Below, piece after piece: positions 17,209-24,495 of a stretch of 64,000 nucleotides of DNA (position 1 is the first letter of the stretch; every line of letters starts with the position of its first letter). This DNA is from Dyadobacter sp. CY345 (GTDB lineage: Bacteria > Bacteroidota > Bacteroidia > Cytophagales > Spirosomataceae). The translations under genes were made by a program, and so were the position numbers. The notes under the pieces were generated by a model. The model saw only the letters and a list, made by a program, of their open reading frames with translations, was not told where the DNA came from and searched no databases. The stretch covers positions 868,001-932,000 of the forward strand of contig NZ_JAKFFS010000001.1 in the NCBI RefSeq assembly GCF_021502725.1, read 5' to 3'.

Positions 17209-18420
17209 CTATCCTTTTTGCGGGATTTTAGAAAGTGAATTATTCATGTAATAAATCCTGATAATGATGATAAGCAATATCGGAATTACTACCAAATTAT
17301 GTTTTACCAAATTAGCGGTCGCTGCCATAACCAGCACAGCATAAAAGATTAGCACAAACTGAAACCATGCTGGTTTTTTATTTTCTGAAATATACCAAAT
17401 GAGCGGCAACCAAAACGGAAATGCCCAAAGTATGTCGTAATTCCAGGTTGTCACACCATGATTTGTCCCAAACCAAAGCAGTAAAATCAGCCAGCCGACC
17501 AAGCCAACAATAGTAAAAAGAATTTTATCGAATGTAAAGTTGACCTGTTCTTTTTTTGTCTGATAATAGGTATAAGCTAAAACCAATACAGCCAACGCCC
17601 AGAAGAAAACCATCGGCGTGAGCCATTCTTTCTCGGTCACTGGGGCGGCAACAAACAGATCTCTTGTCGAAGCTACAAGCGGCACGAGCTGATCGCCCAC
17701 CTTTATTTTAGAATCGTCGAAAGCACTGCTCAAATTATCAGGCAAAAAAGTCGCTTGGGCTGGCGTGGCAATGTCGTCCGACGGTGCTCCGATTGCAAGG
17801 TCCATCCCAAAATCTGACCATGGTTTTTGCTTGTATGCATACTTGTCGATCCACTGGCGGAAGCTGAGTGTATCTTTGGTATATCCGGGAAATTGCAAAC
17901 TATCGCCCACGGCAGCTTTCAGGACGTCAACCATCCTGGTTGAGCAATTGTCGTAGAAAAATTTGTATTGATATTTTCTGTTTTGCGGCAAATAATTTGT
18001 TTCAAGAACATTATATAATTTCTGTTTCTGACTCGGCGACAGATTTAAAACCTGCTCCTTGATCGAACGGTTTTCCTCCTGCCAATAGGGAGCCTGCTGT
18101 GTCAACGGAGCGACGGAAAGTGTATAGGGCAGAGTTCCTCTCAAAAATTTCACATAAAAATTTCCCTCCTTAAAACTGAAAGTTCCATAATTATATGCAT
18201 TATCCAGGCCCGTGACAGGATCGTAAATCCATAATACGCTGTGGCCAAATCCTGAATACAATTCTTGCCCGGGACCGATCGTGACCAAGCTGATTTTAGC
18301 CTGAGGGCTCAGCGCACCAAATTGTGCAAAGGATTTTTCGCTCGAAAAAGTGAGCGCAAAAAAAAGTACAAGACAAAAGGCTGTCTTTTTTAACAAAGCA
18401 GCAGCGGAATGGAAGGTCAT
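17209..18420 (-). CDS. DUF4105 membrane protein
   Basis: A DUF4105 family member (Lnb N-terminal-like periplasmic domain). From ATG 18420 it is 403 residues: a signal sequence with AAALLKKTAFCLVLFFALTF, a periplasmic domain containing YSGFGHSVLWIYDP and the YDNCSTRMVD motif (the Cys and His are typical of NlpC/P60-like or DUF4105 active sites), then about five transmembrane segments in the last 130 residues. The role is unknown; a cell-envelope hydrolase is my inference. The frame is open to 18519, but that would overlap rsmI by 59 bases and spoil the signal peptide. Confidence 0.82.
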   Translation of the reverse strand: MTFHSAAALLKKTAFCLVLFFALTFSSEKSFAQFGALSPQAKISLVTIGPGQELYSGFGHSVLWIYDPVTGLDNAYNYGTFSFKEGNFYVKFLRGTLPYTLSVAPLTQQAPYWQEENRSIKEQVLNLSPSQKQKLYNVLETNYLPQNRKYQYKFFYDNCSTRMVDVLKAAVGDSLQFPGYTKDTLSFRQWIDKYAYKQKPWSDFGMDLAIGAPSDDIATPAQATFLPDNLSSAFDDSKIKVGDQLVPLVASTRDLFVAAPVTEKEWLTPMVFFWALAVLVLAYTYYQTKKEQVNFTFDKILFTIVGLVGWLILLLWFGTNHGVTTWNYDILWAFPFWLPLIWYISENKKPAWFQFVLIFYAVLVMAATANLVKHNLVVIPILLIIIIRIYYMNNSLSKIPQKG

Positions 18421-18460
18421 CCGATCGTAATTTTTAATAGAGGGTTTCAAATTTTCTATA

Positions 18461-19168
18461 TTAGTTTTCATCGTCGTAATCGGAAGATTTTTTCTTCTCA
18501 TCAGGTTTTCCACCGACAATAATCACAATTTCACCTTTCACTGTTTTTTCTGAAAAATAGGCTATTATTTCTTGAACCGTTCCTCTGACAGTTTCCTCAT
18601 AAATCTTAGTAAGTTCGCGGCTTACACAGGCCTGTCTGTCGGGTCCGAAATATTCTGAAAACTGTTGCAAGGCTTTTAGCAAACGGTGCGGAGACTCGTA
18701 AAATATCATCGTCCTGTCTTCATTCACAAGATTTTGCAAACGTGTTTGTCTTCCTTTTTTATGTGGTAAAAATCCTTCAAAAGTAAACCGGTCGCTCGGT
18801 AATCCTGAATTAACCAAAGCCGGAACGAAAGCAGTCGGACCGGGTAAACACTCGACAGTGACACCATATTTGATACATTCCCTTACCAACAAAAAACCCG
18901 GATCAGATACCGCTGGCGTTCCCGCATCAGAAACAAGCGCCATCGTTTCACCTTTCAGCATTCTTTCGATGATTCGTGTAATACTTTGGTGCTCATTATG
19001 AATATGATAGCTGTGCATTGGCTTGCTGATGCCAAGATGTTTCAGCAAAGAACCAGAAGTTCTGGTATCTTCTGCCAATACGACATCAACACTTTTTAAC
19101 ACATTGATTGCACGAAGTGTAATATCTTCAAGGTTGCCAATTGGCGTAGGTACTATGTAAAGTTTCAT
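18461..19168 (-). CDS. rsmI: 16S rRNA (cytidine1402-2'-O)-methyltransferase RsmI
   Basis: A tetrapyrrole-methylase-fold enzyme that 2'-O-methylates C1402 in the ribosomal decoding centre. The 235-residue protein opens with YIVPTPIGNLEDITLRA, then LAEDTRTSG, the SAM loop SDAGTPAVSDPG (about 81-92), and FYESPHRL, all diagnostic for RsmI. It is shorter than the E. coli enzyme (286), lacking part of the C-terminal extension, as usual for Bacteroidota. It lies within the leftward run, 75 bp from phhB. Confidence 0.95.
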   Translation of the reverse strand: MKLYIVPTPIGNLEDITLRAINVLKSVDVVLAEDTRTSGSLLKHLGISKPMHSYHIHNEHQSITRIIERMLKGETMALVSDAGTPAVSDPGFLLVRECIKYGVTVECLPGPTAFVPALVNSGLPSDRFTFEGFLPHKKGRQTRLQNLVNEDRTMIFYESPHRLLKALQQFSEYFGPDRQACVSRELTKIYEETVRGTVQEIIAYFSEKTVKGEIVIIVGGKPDEKKKSSDYDDEN

Positions 19169-19243
19169 TTAATGTTTTTTGTTATAATTCGACTGTGTCG
19201 ACAGACTTTTCCATCCGACAGTCAGGGATCGGGACAAAAAGCT

Positions 19244-19486
19244 TTAAGCCATATCGGCGTAAATCGCATCTATTGATTCTGCCAGATGTTTGTCTTTATC
19301 CGTTACTTTATCTCCTGCATCATGCGTTGAAAGCTCAAATTCAACCTTATTATAAGCATTTGACCACCAGGGATGATGATCCAGACGATCTGCAACACCT
19401 GCTACTTTTGTCATGAATGCAAAAGCAGCGTTAAAATCTTTAAAAACGAAAGTACGTTTTAATTTATCATCTTCTTCTTTCCACAT
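19244..19486 (-). CDS. 4a-hydroxytetrahydrobiopterin dehydratase (PCD)
   Basis: The 80-residue protein is a pterin-4a-carbinolamine dehydratase: it has KDFNAAFAFMTKVAGVAD, the active-site DHHPWWSNAYNKVEF with the paired His and Trp, and a C-terminal helix after STHDAGDKVTDKD. The enzyme regenerates the pterin cofactor of aromatic amino acid hydroxylases; in bacteria it can also serve molybdopterin-related or unknown roles. No phenylalanine hydroxylase is in the window. It is in the leftward run between the lipoprotein gene and rsmI. Confidence 0.92.
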   Translation of the reverse strand: MWKEEDDKLKRTFVFKDFNAAFAFMTKVAGVADRLDHHPWWSNAYNKVEFELSTHDAGDKVTDKDKHLAESIDAIYADMA

Positions 19487-19513
19487 GGTTTAGTAGTTTG
19501 TTTCGATAAGTAT

Positions 19514-19945
19514 TTACTTTTTAAAAACCCGGTATTCAACGTGCTCGTCAGGGAAATTCGCTTTTACGCAGTCAGTAGTTTCAATAAAATATAGGCTACG
19601 GTCCCTGAAATATCCATTCCCGGTCATTTTGGTAGCACCGCAGTCATCTTCGCCAGCTCCGCGGTCATAAGTAAAATTCAATCCGGTCAGATCTATACTG
19701 AAATAATGAGCAAAAGGACGGATTTCCGTCACTGTATATTTTGTTTCAGTATTTTTCTCAATATTAATTAATACCGAAACAGAATCGGTCAGAGATTTAT
19801 TAAAGGTTTTATATCCTTCATAAGATCCTGTTAAACCATTATTTACCAGTCCATTATCAATTTCTGGTGCCGCCTGATCTTTATCACTTTTGCAGTTAAA
19901 AGCGAATAGTAAAACGAAAAGCAGAATAATATTTGTTCTATGCAT
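19514..19945 (-). CDS. Small hypothetical lipoprotein
   Basis: Not recognised. From ATG 19945 the product is 143 residues with a short signal peptide (MHRTNIILLFVLLFAFNC) whose Cys18 fits a lipobox, so it should be lipid-anchored. The mature part has a GSYEGYKTFN motif and alternating hydrophobic residues that suggest a small beta-barrel. The frame extends five codons further up but ATG 19945 gives the better signal peptide. It heads the leftward run ending at 15655. Confidence 0.7.
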   Translation of the reverse strand: MHRTNIILLFVLLFAFNCKSDKDQAAPEIDNGLVNNGLTGSYEGYKTFNKSLTDSVSVLINIEKNTETKYTVTEIRPFAHYFSIDLTGLNFTYDRGAGEDDCGATKMTGNGYFRDRSLYFIETTDCVKANFPDEHVEYRVFKK

Positions 19946-20013
19946 GAGTAGTAAAATCATTAAGTGAACGAATATACTAGCTTAAATGCTCATTTTAAAT
20001 TTTTGCAGGAAAT

Positions 20014-20084
20014 AGCCGTTTCGGCTGCAATCAAGTATATTTGAACTTTTAAGTTGTAATATCCGTCAGATCAATATAATCTGA
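20014..20084 (+). promoter_or_regulatory. OsmC gene leader: -7-like element flanked by two palindromes
   Basis: In 71 bases there are AGCCG-TTT-CGGCT (20014-20026), an exact TAnnTTTG element TATATTTG (20036-20043) and a second palindrome TCAGAT-N7-ATCTGA (20066-20084). No TTTG box sits at the right distance upstream, so promoter strength may depend on an activator at one of the palindromes. Confidence 0.4.
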
Positions 20085-20114
20085 TTAAGCAACAGAGAAT
20101 CAATTAAAATTATT

Positions 20115-20543
20115 ATGAAAGTAGAACTGGTTCGCGTGAATGATGCATTTCATTTTGAAGGCACAGGATCATCAGAAGTGAAAGTACATACCGATGGATC
20201 TCCTGAAATCGGAGGGCATAATCTGGGTGTAAGGCCGATGGAGTTGCTGCTCATGGGTTTGGCAAGCTGCAGCGCCATTGATGTCGTTTTGATTCTTAAA
20301 AAGCAGAAGCAGGACATCACTGATTTTCGCGTGACGGCAGAGGGCGATCGCGTGCAGGAGGAAGATACGAAGAGAAGTCCTTTCCGCAATATTCACCTCA
20401 TTTTCAAATTTGCAGGAAACGATCTGGACGAGAAAAAGATTGACCGCGCTATCGCATTGTCTATGGAAAAGTACTGCTCAGCTACCGCACAGCTTGAACC
20501 GCTGGCAAAAATTACGCATAGCGTTGAAATTGCGACGGTATAA
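20115..20543 (+). CDS. OsmC family peroxiredoxin-like protein
   Basis: A 142-residue OsmC/Ohr-superfamily protein. The two conserved cysteines are in LMGLASCSAIDVV (about Cys52) and MEKYCSATAQL (about Cys121), the pair that reduces organic hydroperoxides with thiol recycling. The GTGSSEVKVHTDGSPEIGG start and the central helix fit the OsmC-like (YhfA) branch more than Ohr. It is a cytoplasmic stress protein; the palindromes in its leader may reflect control. thyA follows after 49 bp. Confidence 0.9.
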   Translation: MKVELVRVNDAFHFEGTGSSEVKVHTDGSPEIGGHNLGVRPMELLLMGLASCSAIDVVLILKKQKQDITDFRVTAEGDRVQEEDTKRSPFRNIHLIFKFAGNDLDEKKIDRAIALSMEKYCSATAQLEPLAKITHSVEIATV

Positions 20544-20592
20544 TTAACAGATAAAAAACACCGGAAGGGTTTTTCCGGACAATATTTAAAAC

Positions 20593-21414
20593 ATGCAGCA
20601 ATACCACGATTTACTTCGTCATATTCTTGAAAACGGAGTTCGTAAAACGGACCGCACCGGAACGGGCACGATCAGTGTCTTTGGTTATCAAATGCGCTTC
20701 AATCTGAAAGATGGTTTTCCGCTTGTTACTACCAAAAAAGTGCATACGAAGTCGATCATCTATGAACTGTTATGGTTTTTGAAAGGTGATACCAATATCA
20801 AATATTTGAAAGACAACGGTGTTTCTATCTGGGACGAATGGGCCGACGAGCGCGGTGATCTAGGTCCTGTTTATGGAAAACAATGGAGAAGCTGGGAAGG
20901 CGCGAACGGGAAATCTTTTGACCAATTGAAAGAAATCCTAAACCTTTTAAAAAACAGCCCTGATTCGCGTAGAATCATCGTTTCTGCCTGGAATCCTTCG
21001 GAGCTTTCGATGATGAAACTTCAACCTTGTCACGCCTTATTCCAGTTTTATGTAGCTCCTCCAGATTTGGAAGCAGGAGAAACAAAAGGGAAGTTGTCTT
21101 GTCAACTGTATCAGCGGAGTGCAGATGTATTTTTAGGCGTTCCGTTTAACATTGCAAGTTACGCGCTATTGACAATGATGATCGCACAGGAATGCGATCT
21201 TGATCTGGGCGATTTTGTCTGGACCGGAGGGGATACGCATATCTATGTGAACCATTTGGAACAGGTAGAATTGCAGCTCAGCCGCGAATTTCGCTCATTG
21301 CCTCAGATGGTGCTTAACCCTGAGGTAAAAAGTGTTTTTGATTTTGAATTTGAGGATTTCTCTCTGGAAAACTACAATCCATGGCCGGGTATCAAAGCAC
21401 CTGTTGCCGTTTAA
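20593..21414 (+). CDS. thyA: Thymidylate synthase
   Basis: Converts dUMP and methylene-tetrahydrofolate to dTMP. The 273-residue protein carries the nucleophile Cys146 in [11 protein letters not shown], the folate- and phosphate-binding [49 protein letters not shown] and DTHIYVNH. It is close to the 264-residue E. coli enzyme, with a small insertion ([11 protein letters not shown]) between the nucleophile and the QLYQRS block. It is followed 11 bp later by the TRIC-like gene. Confidence 0.97.
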   Translation: MQQYHDLLRHILENGVRKTDRTGTGTISVFGYQMRFNLKDGFPLVTTKKVHTKSIIYELLWFLKGDTNIKYLKDNGVSIWDEWADERGDLGPVYGKQWRSWEGANGKSFDQLKEILNLLKNSPDSRRIIVSAWNPSELSMMKLQPCHALFQFYVAPPDLEAGETKGKLSCQLYQRSADVFLGVPFNIASYALLTMMIAQECDLDLGDFVWTGGDTHIYVNHLEQVELQLSREFRSLPQMVLNPEVKSVFDFEFEDFSLENYNPWPGIKAPVAV

Positions 21415-21425
21415 AGGATTAGAAA

Positions 21426-22037
21426 ATGAGTATCCAGTATATTTTAGAGATCATCGGAACATTTGCATTTGCCATTTCCGGCGCTCTTTCAGTAAAAGAT
21501 CAGCAGCACCAGGATTGGTTCGGAGCCAGTTTTACTGCGTTTCTGTGTTCCATTGGAGGAGGAACCATGCGTGACGTTTTGCTGGGAAGTTATCCTTTGG
21601 TCTGGATTAGTGATATAACCATTCTTTATGCCATTTTGGCAGGGGTCATTACCACATTTGTTTTTTACAAATACCTGATCGGACTACGCAGAACGCTTTT
21701 TTTATTCGATACTTTTGGAATTGCCCTTTTCACTATTGTCGGTACCGAAAAGGCATTGCATCTTGGTGTCCGACCTGAAATTGCGGCTATTATGGGGGTT
21801 TTTACAGCCATTATGGGCGGGGTTGTCAGGGATATGATGAATAATGAAATTCCTATTATTTACAGAAAAGAAGTTTACGCCACCGCCTGCCTGGCCGGCG
21901 CAATTTGTTATCTGGTCCTGGATAAAATAGGAGCGGAGCGGAACACAGCATTTATCGCAGCCTCTCTGGTCATTATCCTGATCAGGATTTTAGCAGTTCG
22001 TTATCAATGGTCGGTACCAAAATTCTTTCGTTCCTGA
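21426..22037 (+). CDS. Trimeric intracellular cation (TRIC) channel family protein
   Basis: A 203-residue integral membrane protein of the bacterial TRIC/UPF0126 (YicG-like) family. Seven hydrophobic segments are visible, with the internal duplication typical of the fold: FCSIGGGTMRDVLLG in the first half and FTAIMGGVVRDMMNN in the second, each carrying the GG-x2-RD motif that shapes the ion path. The family conducts K+ or related monovalent cations. It is probably cotranscribed with thyA and ends at a strong bidirectional terminator. Confidence 0.92.
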   Translation: MSIQYILEIIGTFAFAISGALSVKDQQHQDWFGASFTAFLCSIGGGTMRDVLLGSYPLVWISDITILYAILAGVITTFVFYKYLIGLRRTLFLFDTFGIALFTIVGTEKALHLGVRPEIAAIMGVFTAIMGGVVRDMMNNEIPIIYRKEVYATACLAGAICYLVLDKIGAERNTAFIAASLVIILIRILAVRYQWSVPKFFRS

Positions 22038-22058
22038 ATTTTATTAAATAATACTAAA

Positions 22059-22094
22059 AAAAACGCTCGATTCCGAAAAGAACCGAGCGTTTTT
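22059..22094. terminator. Bidirectional intrinsic terminator
   Basis: Perfect 11-bp arms AAAAACGCTCG (22059-22069) and CGAGCGTTTTT (22084-22094), 14-nt loop, between the convergent TRIC and DUF2911 genes. Confidence 0.88.
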
Positions 22095-22110
22095 GGTATT
22101 TAACTAAATC

Positions 22111-23007
22111 TTATTTTTTCTTCTTTTTTCCTTTGACTGCCGGCGTTGCAGGAAGTTTGCCCTGCATATCCGTTATGGCTTTCTCAATTTGGGTTCTATA
22201 AAAATTGTAAGCGCCATCTGGTGCTGCCGCACCAACTGTCAATGCTTTTTGAGCCAACGGCAAAGCCGCTGCTGTTCTTCCCAAGCGATCCAGGATTTGC
22301 GCTTTTGTCCAAAGATTTGACCAGGTTTCTTTAAACCCGATTGCTTTGTCTGTGAGAGCAAGTGCTTTTGGCAGATCCTGATTTTTAGATAACAAATAAC
22401 CAGCCGCGCTTTGAAGTGTCTGAATATCTTCCGGTTTGTCCTGAACGGCTCTGTCTAACGAAGCCAAAGTTAATTGATGTGTGGAAACAGAAATTTTAAC
22501 AGGCACTTTCACAGCCGCCCAATCGATGTTCAAAGTCGCTGAACTATCTGATAAATTGGAAAAATTAATTTCAAAAGATTCCTTAAACTCGCCGGCCAAT
22601 GGGGAAACATCAACGCGTGCTACGTCTTCGCTTTCCTTGTATGTTTCTGAACTGCTGTTCACGTCTTTATTCAGGATAACTACCCATTTAGCTTTGTCAG
22701 GGATAGAATATAAGGCATATTTTCCAGCGGGTACCTTTTTATCACCAAACGTAAAATCAGTTGAAGATTCGAATGTCGTTGCTTGATTTGCACCAGTGCG
22801 CCAGATTTTTCCGGTCGGGGCAAGGGGGGAATTTTCTGCAAAAACGCTTCTTCCTTTGATACCGGGACGAGAATATTTAACTGTAAAATCAGTAATCCCA
22901 GTTGCCTGAACGATGCTTGCGCCGGGACTTGCCTGAGGTGTGCGTTGCGCCACGGATGCGGTTGCGACGATAACTGCAAACGAGAAGGATAATAAATACT
23001 TTTTCAT
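22111..23007 (-). CDS. Exported DUF2911 protein
   Basis: The 298-residue product has a signal peptide (MKKYLLSFSFAVIVATASVA) and the DUF2911 domain (about residues 30-170), recognised by DFTVKYSRPGIKGR, GKIWRTGANQATTFE and PAGKYALYSIP. The C-terminal ~115 residues are helical, TPR-like (LALTDKAIGFKETWSNLWTK), ending in a Lys-rich tail VKGKKKKK. DUF2911 is common in Bacteroidota and has no proven function; it is periplasmic. It is divergent from the Nudix gene with a 75-bp gap. Confidence 0.88.
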   Translation of the reverse strand: MKKYLLSFSFAVIVATASVAQRTPQASPGASIVQATGITDFTVKYSRPGIKGRSVFAENSPLAPTGKIWRTGANQATTFESSTDFTFGDKKVPAGKYALYSIPDKAKWVVILNKDVNSSSETYKESEDVARVDVSPLAGEFKESFEINFSNLSDSSATLNIDWAAVKVPVKISVSTHQLTLASLDRAVQDKPEDIQTLQSAAGYLLSKNQDLPKALALTDKAIGFKETWSNLWTKAQILDRLGRTAAALPLAQKALTVGAAAPDGAYNFYRTQIEKAITDMQGKLPATPAVKGKKKKK

Positions 23008-23082
23008 TTTAATAATGCTCTTTGTTTATTGAACTGTTAAACTTGTGGTGAAATTAGAATGAAATAATCAGATAGCCTATTA

Positions 23083-23628
23083 ATGAAACGAAGCAATTTA
23101 CTTTCCCTATTAAACGCCTATACGCCAATCGATTCCGAAGAGCAGGAAATGTATCTGGAAACCCTGAAATTTGTGAACGCAAATCCGGATTGTTTCGAAA
23201 GAACCCTGCAAATTGGTCATGTCACAGCTTCCGGCTGGATTGTCTCGCCAGATAGAAATCAGGTTTTATTAATGCATCATCGCAAACTGGACCGCTGGTT
23301 TCAGCCAGGCGGCCATTGCGACGGAGATCCCGATGTGCTTCATGTAGCTTCGAAAGAAGTGGAAGAAGAGACTGGAGTTACCAAATTTACCCTGGCTCAG
23401 GAAGGGGTTTTTGATGTGGATGTTCATTTAATTCCGGCAAATTCAAAAGATCCGGCACACTACCATTACGATATCCGTTTCTTTTTTGAAGCTAATCCCG
23501 AAGATGAACTCGTCATTAATATTGAATCAAAAGATGTTCGCTGGATACCGATCGATGAGGTTGAAAAGTATAACAATTCAGAGTCGCTGATGCGAATGGT
23601 GAGGAAGACGGTTTCTGGAAAAGATTAA
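23083..23628 (+). CDS. Nudix hydrolase
   Basis: A 181-residue Nudix-fold protein. The Nudix box runs from PGGHCDGDPDVLH to KEVEEETGV (about residues 80-103): the Gly start and EVEEETG core are intact, but the Glu expected seven residues into the box is Pro or Asp and the usual REU Arg is Lys. The core Glu residues that bind metal remain, so activity is likely. Substrates of the family are nucleoside diphosphates linked to another moiety; this one cannot be assigned. It is a single gene ahead of the repeat array. Confidence 0.9.
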   Translation: MKRSNLLSLLNAYTPIDSEEQEMYLETLKFVNANPDCFERTLQIGHVTASGWIVSPDRNQVLLMHHRKLDRWFQPGGHCDGDPDVLHVASKEVEEETGVTKFTLAQEGVFDVDVHLIPANSKDPAHYHYDIRFFFEANPEDELVINIESKDVRWIPIDEVEKYNNSESLMRMVRKTVSGKD

Positions 23629-23658
23629 TTTTAATATCACACTTCTTATGTTACTCAT

Positions 23659-24494
23659 AGTTTTTCGGATCAGTAAAATTCACTCCGGTATGAAGATTCC
23701 AATCCGGTATGAAAATCCTGAAAGGATGACAGTATTATAGAAAATGGTGCGAAATTGACTAAGTCAAACCCTGAAAGGGTGACATCGTTTGTACGTTATA
23801 CAAATCGCAAGTCTTTTTTATGGTACAATCAGTTTTTCAGACCAGTAAAATTCACTCCGGTATGACAATCTTAAACTGGTATGACAATCCTGAAAGGATG
23901 ATAGTATTATAGAAAATGTTACAGGATTGACCAAATCAAACCCTGAAAGGGTGACATCCTTTGTACGTTAGGCAAATCACAATTCTTTTTTACCGCACAA
24001 TCAGTTTTTCGAAATAGTAAATGTTCACTCTGGTATGACAATTCTAATCCGGTATGACAATCCTGAAAGGATGATAGTATTATAGAAAATGGCAGGAAAT
24101 TGACTAAGTCAAACCCTGAAAGGGTGACATCGTTTGTACGTTAGGCAAATCACAATTCTTTTTTACCGCACAATCAGTTTTTCGAAATAGTAAATGTTCA
24201 CTCTGGTATGACAATTCTAATCCGGTATGACAATCCTGAAAGGATGATAGTATTATAGAAAATGGCAGGAAATTGACTAAGTCAAACCCTGAAAGGGTGA
24301 CATCGTTTGTACGTTAGGCAAATCACAATTCTTTTTTACCGCACAATCAGTTTTTCGAAATAGTAAATGTTCACTCTGGTATGACAATTCTAATCCGGTA
24401 TGACAATCCTGAAAGGATGATAGTATTATAGAAAATGTTGCAAAATTGACTAAATTAAACCCTGAAAGGGTGACATCGTCGGCGCATTATGCAA
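23659..24494. repeat. Tandem array of paired palindromic repeats, five copies, 172-173 bp period
   Basis: This 0.87-kb gene-free stretch is filled by five direct copies of a unit of about 173 bp. Each copy has palindrome A (ATCCTGAAAGGAT, starts 23715, 23887, 24060, 24233, 24406) and palindrome B (ACCCTGAAAGGGT, starts 23768, 23940, 24113, 24286, 24459), always exactly 53 bp apart. Units starting at 24060 and 24233 look identical by eye, so duplication was recent. Each unit also contains two GGTATGACAAT boxes about 19 bp apart. The last copy is partial and ends within a few bases of the subtilase stop codon. No transposase or Cas gene adjoins. It resembles REP/BIME-type elements, which is inference. 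Confidence 0.85.
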
Positions 24495-24495
24495 T

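Noticed and set aside
23659-24494. CRISPR array
   Set aside because: Period is 173 bp with conserved sequence throughout; there are no short direct repeats with unique spacers of equal length and no cas genes nearby.
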